Of a DNA stretch of 64,000 nucleotides, positions 1-11,551 are shown piece by piece. The notes below the pieces were generated by a model. That model worked only from the letters and a program-made list of their open reading frames with translations, was not told where the DNA came from and did no database searches. Position 1 is the stretch's first letter, and the number at the start of each line of letters is the position of its first letter. A program made the translations under genes and the position numbers. Source of the DNA: Amaurobius ferox (taxonomy: Eukaryota > Arthropoda > Arachnida > Araneae > Amaurobiidae); NCBI GenBank assembly GCA_951213105.1, contig OX578135.1, positions 164,662,750 to 164,726,749 of the forward strand, in the 5' to 3' direction.

Positions 1-433
1 AATTTTGACATATATTGGAATAAATGACTGTCTTCAGATTTAAAGATTACGGGTTTATTGGTATTTTCAATTTATACATGTGATCTACTAATACAGGTTA
101 TATTTTCTAATATTCGCGTATATAATTAGTACGGGTCCCATACAATTTTAACGCTTTTATTTTGCATATATTGATTCAATTCCATATTTTTTTTTATATT
201 TGCTTACATAAGGGGTCCAAGATGTTTTATTCTTCAGATATGTCCATGAAGATAATTTTATATAGCGAGAACAGAGATTCTTAAACTTCTTTTTAGGAGC
301 ATTATATTAAATATTTTAACAGAATATTTTGATTAAACATGTCATTTAGTATACTATAAGAATTTGGGCATGATTATGAATTTCAAGTTTCTTTATATTT
401 TATACTCCGTACGAAGAACGGGTATGCTGCTAG
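1..433 (+). mobile_element. Helitron-like unit X, 3' part (cut by window edge)
   Basis: This is the 3' portion of a repeat unit that recurs across both arms of the window. It ends in a short hairpin (CCGT, 7-nt loop, ACGG) followed 8 nt later by CTAG at 430-433, the terminal architecture of Helitrons. It carries a subtype-specific segment before the hairpin (about 320-365) that units A and B lack. Its closest relative in the window is the reverse complement of about 57524-57956. No coding content is visible. The Helitron label rests on terminal structure only. Confidence 0.7.
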
Positions 434-456
434 TCTATATAAATAAAATTGAAAAT

Positions 457-489
<33 letters not shown>

Positions 490-2718
490 CCATCATCACG
501 GGAGAACGGCTGAACCGAATTAGATGAAATTCTGTGGGTAGCCTAGAAATAGCCCCACTTAAAATTTAGTCCGTGTTTTGAGTTTCTGCGACCAGTGGTT
601 CTCGAGATATCAGCAAAAAACGAAATTTTCGTTTGTCTCATCATCACGGGAAAATGGCTGAACCGAATTTAATGAAATTTTGTGGATAGCCTGGAAATAG
701 CCCCCCATAAATTTTGTCTAAGTTTCGAGACTCTAAGACCAGGGGTTGTCGAGATATTAATGAAAAACGGAACTTTTTCTTAGGAGATCTACTCTCCAAC
801 TCCGTGGTTTATCCAAACGGAAAGGATGAAAATCGTTTGTTTTAAACGCCAAAATGAAATAAAACTTTATTTCCGAGTTTGGTGCAGGATTTTTGCATTA
901 ATTAGTCACTATAGGAGAACATAAATTGTTTGAAACATGAATTTAAATGAAAAAATCTACCTCCATGGTTCATCTCTTACAAGCTTTTACTCAACGACGT
1001 AAAGTATAAAGAAATCAAAATGGCTATTTGATTTCGCATTTTATGAGGAAGATTCTATCTTATATCATGTTGCTCGGCAACGGAATGAAATTAAATGTGT
1101 TGTTAATATCAATTATTATTTTTTTTATTTGTATAATAAATAAATGGATGTAAAAATATATTTTGTAAATGAACGGTTCGATTATTCTTTTAATTATATA
1201 TATTGCGGACTGCGTACATCACTTTCATTTATTTTAGCAAAGAGGTTTCAAGCTCATATATTGTGTTTAGCTAATAAACTCATATATTGTCTTTACCCAA
1301 TAAATTCATTTAGCCGATTGTTGAAGCAGAAAAAGAGTAGAACGGGTGTATGTATCTTCTAATACAATTTTAGTGTTTTCATTTAGTATATACAAACGGG
1401 ATAAGGATATTTTATTCTTCAGATCTGCAAATTCAGAGCTACGAATTTAGAGGAATATCTCTAAATAACTTGGTAACTTTTCTTAAACTTTACCAAATTA
1501 GTGGAAATGTCTCCAAATTGATAAAAATGATCCAAATCAATGAAATTAAATTTGTTTTTTCAGAGTAAAGTACTGAAATGATGTTTCTGTAGCATTTGTC
1601 GGTCAGTCCTTCTATCCTACTTAGTAACACATTTAAGGAATTTTTTTAATATCACCAAATTGGTAAAAATATTTCTAAATCCATAAAAATATCATGAAAT
1701 TGATAAAATCGCGCTTCAAAAATGAAATTAATTGTGTTTTGTTAGGGGATAGTATTGTGATGATGTTTCGTCAATTTGTCGCATAATGGGATTATCAGTT
1801 CAACAGTCCCACTTGGCGATAAATTTGGCGATTTTTTAAGTTATAACTAAATTGACGAAAGTGTCGCCAAACCTTCCATGGAGATTGCATTATTCAGATG
1901 ATATGATTTCCATCAATTTATTTAAAGCAATTGATATCATGTTGCTTAGCAACGGATCCAATATGTTATGCGGCATATGATTTTTATTAAATCTTTTCCG
2001 ATTTGAATAGTAAAAATATGTATATAAAATAAATTTCATTGACATTGAATTTTTGACTGGATAATATCAATTACGGTCTTCAGGTTTAAACATCATTATT
2101 ATTGATATTTTCGGGGACTGTTGATTCAGGGATTACTGATATTTTCAAGTTATTATGGAATTGTTTTATTATGACGAAAATTGTTGAAACTCATATATAG
2201 TACGTTGTACGAGTAATCTTCTACAAATGCATGGGTTTATCTTCCAATCTACGAGAATATAAGTAGTACAGGTATATTGGCATATATTTTGATATATATT
2301 GGCATATATTAAAATCAATTACGACCTTCTGGTATTAAGATTACGGGGATTTTTGATACTTTCAATTTTTGATGTCATCTCTTTTATTTTGGCAAATATT
2401 TTTGAGACACATATTGCAATACGGGTAAACTTCTACTAACACACTGGCATATTTTCTAATCTGCGACAATATAAGTAGTACGGGGTTGCATATATTGATT
2501 CAATTCCTTTTTTTTTTTGTAAATTTGCTTACAAAAGGGGCCAGGATGTTTTATTCTTCAGATCTGCCAGTGAAGATAATTTTGCATAGTGAGAACAGAT
2601 ATTCTTAAACTTCTCTTTAGGAGCAATAAATTTAATATTTTAACAGAATTTGCACATGATTGCGAATTATAAGTTTCTTTATATTATATATCCGTACGAA
2701 GAACGGGTATGCTGCTAG
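434..2718 (+). mobile_element. Helitron-like non-autonomous unit A
   Basis: The unit is 2285 bp long. It starts with TCTATATAAATAAAATTG immediately after the CTAG of unit X and ends with the hairpin CCGT/ACGG and CTAG at 2715-2718. Helitrons characteristically begin TC and end CTRR with a 3' hairpin. A CTGT microsatellite lies near the 5' end. The 5' third holds two diverged sub-repeats centred on an ATCATCACGGGA motif (about 490 and 645). The 3' third holds two diverged copies of a roughly 250-bp block (about 2050 and 2310). No Rep/helicase coding sequence is present. A 72-codon open frame (1144-1362) recurs in other units but matches no family I know. Confidence 0.72.
458..485 (+). repeat. 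CTGT microsatellite in Helitron-like 5' end
   Basis: About seven CTGT tetranucleotides lie about 25 bp inside the 5' end of unit A. The same position in units D and F carries a longer complementary CAGA array, while unit B has only about three. The tract is therefore an intrinsic, length-variable part of the element. Confidence 0.9.
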
Positions 2719-2721
2719 TAA

Positions 2722-4767
2722 TCTATATAAATAAAATTGAAAATCTGTCTGTCTGTTTGTCCCATCATCACGGGAGAACGGTTGAACCGAATTTGATGAA
2801 ATTTTGTGGGTAGCCTAGAAATAGCTCCACTTAAAATTTAGTCTGTGTTGTGAGTTTCTACGAGTAGTGGTTCTCGAAATATTAGTAAAAAACAAAATTT
2901 TCGTTTGTCTCAACATCACGGTAAAACGGCTGAACCGAATTTAATGAAATTTTGTGGATAGCCTTGAAATAGCCCCCATAAATTTTGTCTAAGTTTCGAG
3001 TTTCTAAATTCAGGGGTTGTCGAGATATTAATGAAAAACGGAACTTTTTCCTAAGAGTTCTATACTCTCCAACTCCGTGGTTTATCTAAACGGAAAGGAT
3101 GAAAATCGTTTGTTCAAAACGTCAAAATGAAATGAAACTTTATTTCCGAGATTGGTGCAGGTTTTTTGCATTAATTAGTCACTATCGGAAAACATGAATT
3201 GTTTAAAACATGAATTTAAATGGAAAAATCTAACTCCATGGGCTATCTTTAACAAGCTTTTACTCAACGATGAAACTTATAAAGAAATCAAAATGGCTAT
3301 TTAATTTCGCATTTTATGAGGAAGATTCTATCTTATATAATGTTGCTCGGCAAAGGAATGAAATTAAATGTGTTGTTAATATTTATTATTATGTTTTCTA
3401 TTTGAATAATAAATAAATGGATGTAAAAATATATTTTATAAATGAACGGTTTGATTGTTCTTTTAATTATATAAATTGCGGACTGCGTACATCAATTTCA
3501 TTTATTTTAGCAAAGAGGTTTCAAGCTCATATATTGTGTTTAGCTAATAAACTCATATATTGTGTTTACCCAATAAATTTATTTTGCAGATTGTTGAAAC
3601 AGAAAAAGAGTAGAACGGGTGTATCTTATACAATTTTGGTGTTTTCATTTAGCATATACAAACGGGATCAGGATATTTTATTCCTCAGATCTGCAAATTC
3701 AGAACTACGAATTTGGCGAAATATCGCTAACTTCGTAACTTTTCTTAAACTTTACCAAATTAGCGGAAATGTCTCCAAATTGATAAAAATGACGCAAATC
3801 AATGAAATTAAATGTGGTTTTTTAGAATAGAGTACTGAAATGATGTTTCGGTAGCATTTGTCGGTCAGTCCATCCATCCTACTTAGTAACACATTTAACG
3901 AATTTTTTTAATATCACCAAATTGATAAAAATATTTGTAAATCCATAAAAATATCATGGAATTGATAAAATTGCGCTTAATGAATGAAATTGTGTTTTGT
4001 TAGGGGATATCATTGTGATGATGGTTCGTCAATTTGTCGCAAAATGGGACTATCAGTTCTACAGTCCCACTTGGCGATAAATTTGGCGATTTTTTAAGTT
4101 ATCGCTAAATTAACGAAATTGTTGCCAAACCTTCCATGGAGATAGCATTATTCAGACGATATGATTTCCATCACTTTATTTGAAGTAAATGATATGTCGC
4201 TTAGCAACGGATCCAATGTGTTATGTGCCATACGTGTTTTATTAAATCTTTTCCGATTTGAATAATAAAGATATGTATATAAAATAAATTTCATTGACAT
4301 TGCATGTTTGACTGGATAATATCAATTATGATCTTCAGGTTTAAACATTATTATCATTGATATTTTCGGGGACTGTTGATTCAGGGATTATTGATATTTT
4401 CAATTTATTATGCCATTGTTTATTTATGACGAAAATTATTGAAACTCATATATAGTACGTTGTACAAGTAATCTTCCTCAAATGCACGGATATATCTCCT
4501 AATCTACGAGAATATGAGTAGTACAGGTATATTGGCATATATTTTGATATATATTGGCATATATTGGAATCAATTACGACCTTCTGGTATAAAGATTACG
4601 GGGATTATTGATATTTTCAATTTATTACGTCATCTCTTTTATTTTGGCAAATATTTTTGGAGACTCATATTGTAATACGGGTAATCTTCTACTAACACAC
4701 TGGCATATTTTCTAATCTGCGACAATATAAGTAGTACGGGGTTGCATATATTGATTCAACTTTTTTT

Positions 4768-4799
<32 letters not shown>

Positions 4800-5007
4800 T
4801 TTTTTTGTAAATTTACTTACAAAAGGGGCCCAGGATGTTTTATTCTTCATATCTGCCTGTGAAGATAATTTTGCATAGTGAGAACAGATATTCTTAAACT
4901 TCTCTTTAGGAGCAATAAATTTAATATTTTAACAGAATTTGCACATGATTGCGAATTATAAGTTTCTTTATATTATATATCCGTACGAAGAACGGGTATG
5001 CTGCTAG
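2722..5007 (+). mobile_element. Helitron-like non-autonomous unit B
   Basis: This 2286-bp direct repeat of unit A is separated from it by only TAA. It starts TCTATATAAATAAAATTG and ends with the CCGT/ACGG hairpin and CTAG at 5004-5007. It aligns with unit A throughout, with scattered substitutions, and is the shorter 3' subtype. A poly-T tract near 4762-4806 is specific to this copy. The open frame at 3417-3830 (137 codons) is the extended counterpart of the one in unit A. It matches no family I recognise and is best read as element-derived non-coding sequence. Confidence 0.72.
4762..4806 (+). repeat. Poly-T tract within unit B
   Basis: A nearly pure T run of about 45 bp with one interrupting C. 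The matching position in unit A has only about ten T, so the tract expanded in this copy or is a sequencing-prone homopolymer. Confidence 0.9.
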
Positions 5008-5080
5008 TATATATAAATAAAATTGAAAATCTGTGAGTCCATGTTTCAAGTTTCTAGGAACAGAGGTAGGTTATCTAGTA

Positions 5081-6498
5081 CACTCTTTTACAAAAATAAA
5101 AACAAAAAAAAAACACGAAGCACCTCTAAAAAAAGAATCCAATCATCTCGAAATTTCGCATACAAATTCCTTTATACCAAGTATGCAAATTGTTAAATTT
5201 GTACGGCCAATGAGCGTTAACATCAGTCATAGCGCGCTTTTCTACTGCGGAACTAGCATCCTATAAAACAGGTTAAAAATGTGGACAATTTATCTTTGCT
5301 CGTTATCGGCGTTGTAGTTTCGTGGAGACACAACCAATAATGCCGCTACAACTTTGCCGAAGACCTTATAAGCAATTAGACGAGTTCGAACGTCATCGTA
5401 TAGTCGGTGCGTGAAGCTGGCTGGTCATACCGCGCAATAGGCCGCCACTTGCACCGAATGGGCACTGCTGTGCAAAGGTGCTGGCAGCAATGGTTGCTGA
5501 AAGGAACTCATCGGCGAAATGAAGGCTCTGGAAGGCCAAGGTGCACGAATGCGAGGCAAGATCGCATGATTGTGCGACAGGCCCAAACTGGCCCAACGAC
5601 ATCATTGTCCGCCATCCAACGTGCTACAGCCTCTTCCATACCAGCCGTGGTACCTTCCACCATCTCACTGCGCATGGCTGAGGTGGGGTTACGCTCACAG
5701 TGGCCTTTAAAGACGCTGTCCATAACCCCACAACATCGACAGAGTCGTTTGGAGTGATGTCGTAGCGTAGCTGAGCATCATAGCTGCCAGCAGAGTGGCA
5801 TTGCATAGTGTTCAGCGATGAATCACGCTCCAGTCTTTCAGCAAGTGACCATCGGGTACGTGTGTGGAGGCGCCAGGGCCAGCGGACCCAATCAACCTTT
5901 GTTTTGCACAGGCATATAGCCATTACTCCTGGTGTGGGGTGCCATCTCTTACGATAGCAGGTCGCTCCTAGTCATCCTGCGTATAACTTTAACAGCTCAA
6001 TGATATGTTGATGAAATCCTGCGGCCGTTTGCGTTACTCTTCAAGGCACGTTATTCTGGGGGCCATATTCCAACAAGATAATGCCACGCCACATACGACT
6101 CGCATATCTGTAGACTGTCTCCGTGCTGTTGATACTGTTCCTTGGCCAGCAAGATTACCAGACCTTTCGCCAATCGAGCATGTATGGGACATGCTAGGCG
6201 GCCAGATTCGGACACCCCGAAATGTAACAGATTTAGAGCACCAATTGAGGAATGCCTGGCAGAATGACATTAGGAAACTTTATAACTCCATACCTAGACG
6301 TATACAAGGATGCATTGCCACCAAGGGGGCTTCACCAATTACTGATTTGAAAATTCAATGTGTAATTGCTAACCATTGATGGGTCCTGCGGCTTTGATTT
6401 TCAAACCATTTTATTACCTGTGTTACCTGTGTATGAGCTGTACGCATATTTAATTTCAATAAAAACTACTTTTTTCATAGTGTTTCGTTTTAAGAGTG
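5081..6498 (+). mobile_element. Tc1-like DNA transposon inserted in unit C
   Basis: A 1418-bp element flanked by TA on both sides (5079-5080 and 6499-6500), the target duplication typical of Tc1/mariner. The ends form a short inverted repeat, CACTCTTTTA on the left against TAAGAGTG on the right. It contains a broken transposase gene in the same orientation. Its position inside a recognisable Helitron-like unit dates it after that unit. Confidence 0.82.
5340..6379 (+). pseudogene. Tc1-like transposase, frameshifted
   Basis: This is the decayed gene for a cut-and-paste transposase, which would bind the element's inverted repeats and move it into TA sites. Reading begins at an ATG at 5340 with a MPLQLCRRPYKQL-type start. 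It reaches a TGA in the original frame just past about 5406, where the reading frame shifts. The next frame gives a helix-turn-helix DNA-binding region (REAGWSYRAIGRHLHR, 5410-5457) and runs to a stop at 5757. A third frame gives FSDES (5811-5825), carrying the first catalytic aspartate. The frame from 6005 gives FQQDN (aspartate codon 6077-6079) and LSPIEHVW with the catalytic glutamate. All three DDE residues are still visible, but at least three frame changes and a stop mean no functional protein is made. Typical Tc1 transposases are about 340 residues, which fits the span. Confidence 0.9.
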
Positions 6499-6645
6499 TA
6501 TTAATAAAAAACACACTATTAAACTTTCCATTGAGATAGCATTATGCAAGCGATATTTGTGCAGCAAAATTATTTGAAAAAAATATTATATAAATATTTT
6601 ATAAAAAATATTATAACTAAATAGCGAAAAGACCCCCAATGAGTT

Positions 6646-7312
6646 TATCTCTCTATACTAAAAAAAGTCACCGCTGTTTGACAAATTTCTTGTTTCTCGA
6701 GACTCTCTGCTTCGTACTGCAAAAATTATAGCATACAAAGATATGAAATTTGGTACACTTGTAGAGAAAGGTTTGGGAAACATGCTGAAATAAACCGTTT
6801 ATCGATATATATTGCAGTTTAAGAAATACTTAATGTCAAAATCAAAATATTTGAGCTGGAAGTTTGCGTCCTGGATAGACTAACAATAACAAGACAATGA
6901 ATTTTTGCCGTGCCTTCCTAGTTGAATTTTTGCAAGACGGAGCCCCCTTTTTTTAATTTCGATGTAGTTTACGAGATATTTTACTTTTTATGCACTTCTG
7001 AAGTGAAAAATATTCTTTCGTATCGACACGTCTGTCGATTTTCTCTGTCTCGTACCGCAAAAAGTATAGCCTACAAAAACATGAAACTTGGTACATTTAT
7101 AGAGAAATAATAGGTTAACATGATAAAGTGAATCGTTTACCGATTTAAATTTTAGTTTGGCTTAAAATAGCTTGAGGAGCGAGCTCTGCGAGTGAAGCGA
7201 GTTACTGGAGTTCGCACAACGTAGAGGGCAGAGGGCAGAGCCCCTTAATATTAAAAAACAAAACAAAAAAACAGAACATGCTGCTAGGCAGCGAAATTAA
7301 ACCCAATGAGTT
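6646..7312. mobile_element. Unclassified insert in unit C flanked by 11-bp repeats
   Basis: CCCAATGAGTT occurs at 6635-6645 and again at 7302-7312, bracketing about 660 bp absent from units A and B at the matching position. The insert contains two diverged copies of one block (about 6700-6830 and 7035-7150), each with an AAATTTGGTACA-type motif. It ends in a GC-richer stretch with GCAGAGGGCAGAG. It could be a small transposon with an 11-bp target duplication. I cannot name a family, and the 3' boundary is uncertain. Confidence 0.45.
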
Positions 7313-7879
7313 AATTCAGCAGTAAATCTTTTTCGATTTATATAATAAAGAAATGTATATAAATAAATTTGATCTGAATGATTACATTTTTGATTGGATT
7401 ATATTCATTACCACTTTTTGGGTTTAAAGATTACGGAGATTATTGATATTTTCATATTCTTACGCCATCTATTTTATTTTGGCAAAGATTTTTCAAACTC
7501 ATATATTGTACGGGTATATCTTCTACGAAAATATAAGTAGTACGAGTATATCTTGTAATCCACGAGAATATAATTAGTATGGAAACATCTTCTAGTACAA
7601 TTTTAGCTCTTTCATTCATATATTGATACAATTTAATATTTTCTGTAAATTTAAAAACGGGATCAGGATGTTTTTATCTTCAGATCTGCTGTGAAGATAA
7701 TTTTGTATAACGAGAACAGAGATTCTTAAACTTCTTTTTGGGAGCATTAATTTAAATATTTTAATAGAATGGTTTGAATAACAATGTCTTTTAGAATACT
7801 GTAAGAATTTGCACAGGATTGAGAATTTTAAATTTCTTTATATTGCATATTCCGTACCAAGAACGGGTATACTGCTATA

Positions 7880-9578
7880 TTAAAAAAAAAATAATCAACA
7901 GGTTGCAGACCTCTGGCCCAACAAATTCTCGATATTTACAACGCCTGTTTTCTTTATCACAATTTTATGTCAAGAGAAGCAGTGCGCGAGTACTGTGGTA
8001 CTCGTGGTCGTGATCAACAGGTTGCAGACCTCTAACCCAAGGAAAAGTGAACACAGTAAAGTTATTTGACGAAGGAATCACCCACTCCCAGCTGTAAAAT
8101 ATGTATAGCGGATTCAGCTAGTTAATCTTTAATTAAAATATATTACTATTAGTGATAAGTATTTTGATACATTAATTTATATTGGTAAAACGCCGGGCTT
8201 TGAAGGACTCGAGCATATGAAACGTGAAAGCATATGAAACGTACTCGAGCATATGAAACGTATACGAGTTGTGAAAGTTTTCAAATTAAAACTTAATTTA
8301 ACAAATAATTATTAAATTAGATGCATAAAAATTTGATTTCAATATTTGAAAGTCTTAATACAAAATGAAATGTAAGTTTTTAGAATTTTAATATTAAATT
8401 TAACAAATTAGAATATAAGAAAACGGTGAAATTAATGTAACACATTTAAGTCGTAAACATGTATTTAATATACAGAAACAAGTTTAAATCACAATGCATG
8501 CAAGTACACACATTTTGATTAGCTTATTTAAAAGTTGTTTGCTGGTTTATGCAGGAAACGTATAGTAGTAAGCGCAGTTTTAAAATGGGTGTTTGGCCCT
8601 ATTACAGTTCGTTTTATTAATTGAAATTGTGATTCTGCGTATGTATGCAAAATTCCATCATGTATGTAATGCAAAATTTCATCTTCCTACTTATTGTAGT
8701 TTTCGAGTAAAAGGGATAATAAAATTCAGGCAAATGTTGATTTCATTTCATAGAAATGGAGAATGGATTTCGCTTCACTCATCCATAATGACATCAATCA
8801 TTTTTCAGCAATTAGGGGAGAGTGGAGAAATAATGGGAGGTGAATAATCTTATTAAGAATTTCATATAATAATAACTAATTTCATAAATTATCTACTCAG
8901 ACAAGTTATACACTCTTGAGATTGGAATCTCAAGCATGGTGGTGCAACCATAGTCGAGCCTTTTACTTCATAAAGTACATGGTTTCTGGTTAAAAGTAAT
9001 GTTTTTCAGAAAATAAGTATATAGACCTGCAGTTCTTAAGCATTTTTGAACCAAATGTATTCCTGAAGGGTGCATATTTTTGCTTCACGCTACGTTCTCG
9101 TACTTAGCATTTGTAATGTTGGGTACATTTGCATCATAGTTCCGAATTTCACTGAAAGATTTCAACAAATAATGTTACCTTCAATTAAACTATATAAGTT
9201 TTGCATTTTTTTTAAAAATCGCAAACCAAAAATTTTTATTAGATATAAATAATGGTCATAAATATTTAAAAAATAATTTTATAATTGTAAATTCCAAACA
9301 TATGAAAATAATGTCATAATTAACTCAAACTTCTAAATGGTGTCCTTTTTTAGTAATGAACGTAAAAATTAGATTTAACATTCTCTAATAACTTTATCCC
9401 TGATTATAGTTGCTTATTATTGTAATCTTACTTCTGTAATTTAGCACTTATTTAGTCAAATGTAAAAAAAAAAAAATGCAGTTGAATTGCTGTTGATAGT
9501 TTTGTATGTATTCTTTTTTAAATAAATAAAGTTAATTTTCTTATTAATTAGAATGGATGAACGTCAGTTTTAATAAAG
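7880..9578. other. AT-rich stretch without a recognisable gene
   Basis: Only short repeats stand out. TCAACAGGTTGCAGACCTCT occurs twice, at about 7897 and 8014. GCATATGAAACGT occurs three times between 8210 and 8262. A run of A lies near 9463. The longest open frames (64-84 codons) show no family resemblance. Confidence 0.6.
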
Positions 9579-9580
9579 TA

Positions 9581-9880
9581 TTAAATTAAAGACAACCAAT
9601 CATAGGTTTAAATAGTCATTTAATAAAACCACCTTTCTCGACGTACATAAGTTTACAAGCCAAAGCGCTTTCGGGCATCACCATGCCCTTCATCAGTGGC
9701 TACATAAGTTTACAAGCCAAAGCGTTTTCGGGCATCACCATGCCCTTCATCAGTGGCGAAGCTATTGATGAAGGGCATGGTGATGCCCGAAAGCGCTTTG
9801 GCTTGTAAACTTATGTACGTCGAGAAAGGTGGTTTTATTAAATGACTATTTAAACCTATGATTGGTTGTCTTTAATTTAA
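9581..9880. mobile_element. Foldback MITE with partly duplicated left arm
   Basis: A 300-bp element flanked by TA (9579-9580 and 9881-9882). Arms of about 115 bp (9581-9695 and 9766-9880) are near-perfect reverse complements, starting TTAAATTAAAGACAACCAAT. The inner half of the left arm is repeated once in direct orientation (about 9700-9757, one substitution seen), so the structure is arm, extra half-arm, inverted arm. TA flanks suggest mobilisation by a Tc1/mariner-type transposase, but no coding sequence remains. Confidence 0.85.
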
Positions 9881-9882
9881 TA

Positions 9883-10178
9883 GTTTAAGTTTCTAGTTTG
9901 AATGAGTTGCATTCAAAACCAGAATAGAATTTTGGTTTTAAACGTTAGACGGAAATAAACAATACACTGGTGGTCAATATTCTAAAATAATGTAATATTG
10001 GTTTTACCGGAAAATAAAATTGTCTTTGCCATGAAAATATATTCATTTTTATGACGATATTGCATTTTAGTTGAAATGAGGAATTGCATGGAATAAATTT
10101 TTTTCTATTGCTCCACTGAACATTATCTTGTATCAGAAAATAAATATACACATTGACCTTAAGTAATTTTAATTTGTT
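9883..10178. other. Short unassigned spacer
   Basis: AT-rich sequence between the foldback element and the first R2 copy. I see no gene or motif in it. Confidence 0.6.
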
Positions 10179-10935
10179 ACTTTCTCTGCAATACATGGTA
10201 ATGTATAGGGAAAGTATTGGAATCATGCCGAAAATCGCAACTCGAGTTTTCGACGGATCTACACGTTTCGAGACCTCTAGAATACGAAAAAACCATTTTT
10301 AGCGTGACGTTTGTGTGTGTGTCTCTGTGTCTGTTTGTGCAGATTTTGTATCCATTCTAACTAAAAAACTAATTGACTGAATTTCATAAAATTTGGTAGG
10401 TAAGTCATTTGTGGGCTACTCTGGTGCTGATTAGTTTAGGGTAAAATTTGGGATAAAAGAACCCACCTTTTTCTGCAGAATGGCCCACAAAAGCTTGTAT
10501 CCATTCTAGCTGAAAAACTAATGAACCGAATTTCACAAAAATCGGTTGATAAGTCGCTTGTGGATTACCCTGGTGCTGATTAGATATTGGTACGATTCGG
10601 AAAAAATAACCTGTCGTTTTTCGCAAAATGGTCCGCAAAAATCGTCGAAATCTAAACTAAAAAACTACGTATGCTCAAATATATCCATTAAATGCTTGTT
10701 TTATACGTAATTTTTAACGATGAAAAGAAGAAAGACCAACCTCATTACACCAGGACTAGCCGTTCTCGAGATATTTTAATTTTTTCGTATTTTCTCTACG
10801 TCACCTTCGAAAATAAGTCCAGTTACCAAATGAGAACGAAAATTGAATTAAAAGTGAATTAAATTTAATTAAAATAAAGAGAACGCGGATATAAATCTGC
10901 AAGGAAAGTCATGTGCTGCCCATGTCAGATTTTTA
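10179..10935 (+). repeat. R2 repeat, full-length-like copy
   Basis: A member of an unnamed repeat family seen at least five times in this window. It starts with an imperfect palindrome around ATACATGGTAATGTAT containing GGGAAAGT. It continues with ACTCGAGTTTTCGACGGATC and a GT-rich tract, and ends in GGAAAGTCATGTGCTGCC followed by CAGATTTTT. Two internal blocks with CATTCTA near 10350 and 10500 are diverged direct repeats. Open frames within it are not protein-like. Confidence 0.7.
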
Positions 10936-11046
10936 ATTCTGTCGACAGATTTTTTATTTTTACAAATACTTGAAAACTATAATGATTGACTAACTAGCAA
11001 GAGATGGTTTGGAATAAATGAAAAATTTTATGGGGGACAAGAAAAT

Positions 11047-11254
11047 AAACTCTATAACAAAAAAATCGACGCACCAAGAAGGTGTTGTCCGATTGTGACA
11101 AGAATTGGTGGATGTGAAGAACATACATAGAAAAAGAAACGATTAAAATTTCTGAACAATTTAATGATTTAGAGTTTGACTGGATACAAAGGGAGGAAGT
11201 CAATAAGGCGTTGGTCCACCTCTAGCCCGGATGCAAGATGTCACCTGGCGTGGC
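11047..11254 (-). mobile_element. Truncated Tc1-like terminal fragment
   Basis: About 208 bp matching the left end of the deleted Tc1 element at 32956-33728: the inverted-repeat end (CTCTATAACAAAAAAATCG) plus the reverse-complemented last codons of a transposase. It breaks off abruptly where a second copy of R2 sequence resumes. It cannot encode anything. Confidence 0.75.
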
Positions 11255-11551
11255 AATCGTCAAAATCTAAAATAAAAAAAACTACGTATGCTGAAATATA
11301 TTCATCAAATGCTTGTTTTATACGTAATGTTTAACGAAGAAAAGAATAAGCCCAACCCCATTACACTAGGACTAGCCGTTCTTGAGATATTTTAGTTTTT
11401 CTTATTTTCTCTATACGCCACCGTTGAAAATAAGTCCAGTTACCAAATGAGAACGAAAATTGAATTAAAAGTGAATTAAATTTAATTAAAATAAAGAGAA
11501 CGTGCATATAAGTCTTCAGAGAAAGTCATGTGCTGCCCACATCAGATTTTT
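11255..11551 (+). repeat. R2 repeat, 3' segment duplicate
   Basis: This matches 10636-10935 closely, from an AATCGTCAAAATCTAAA start through GGACTAGCCGTTCT to the GAAAGTCATGTGCTGCCC terminus. The two copies are direct repeats with the Tc1 fragment between them. That looks like a local duplication or two insertions followed by rearrangement. Confidence 0.75.

Larger units (their letters stand above)
5008..7879 (+). mobile_element. Helitron-like unit C, degraded and interrupted
   Basis: The third head-to-tail unit begins just after the CTAG of unit B. Its 5' end is kept for about 70 bp, with an internal deletion, before a Tc1 element interrupts it at a TA. Unit sequence resumes after the Tc1 element: about 6515-6600 matches the CCATGGAGATAGCATTA region of unit B. 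It is interrupted again at about 6646-7312. It then continues to a mutated terminus near 7850-7877, where the expected CTAG reads CTAT. The 3' subtype matches unit X. Confidence 0.6.
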
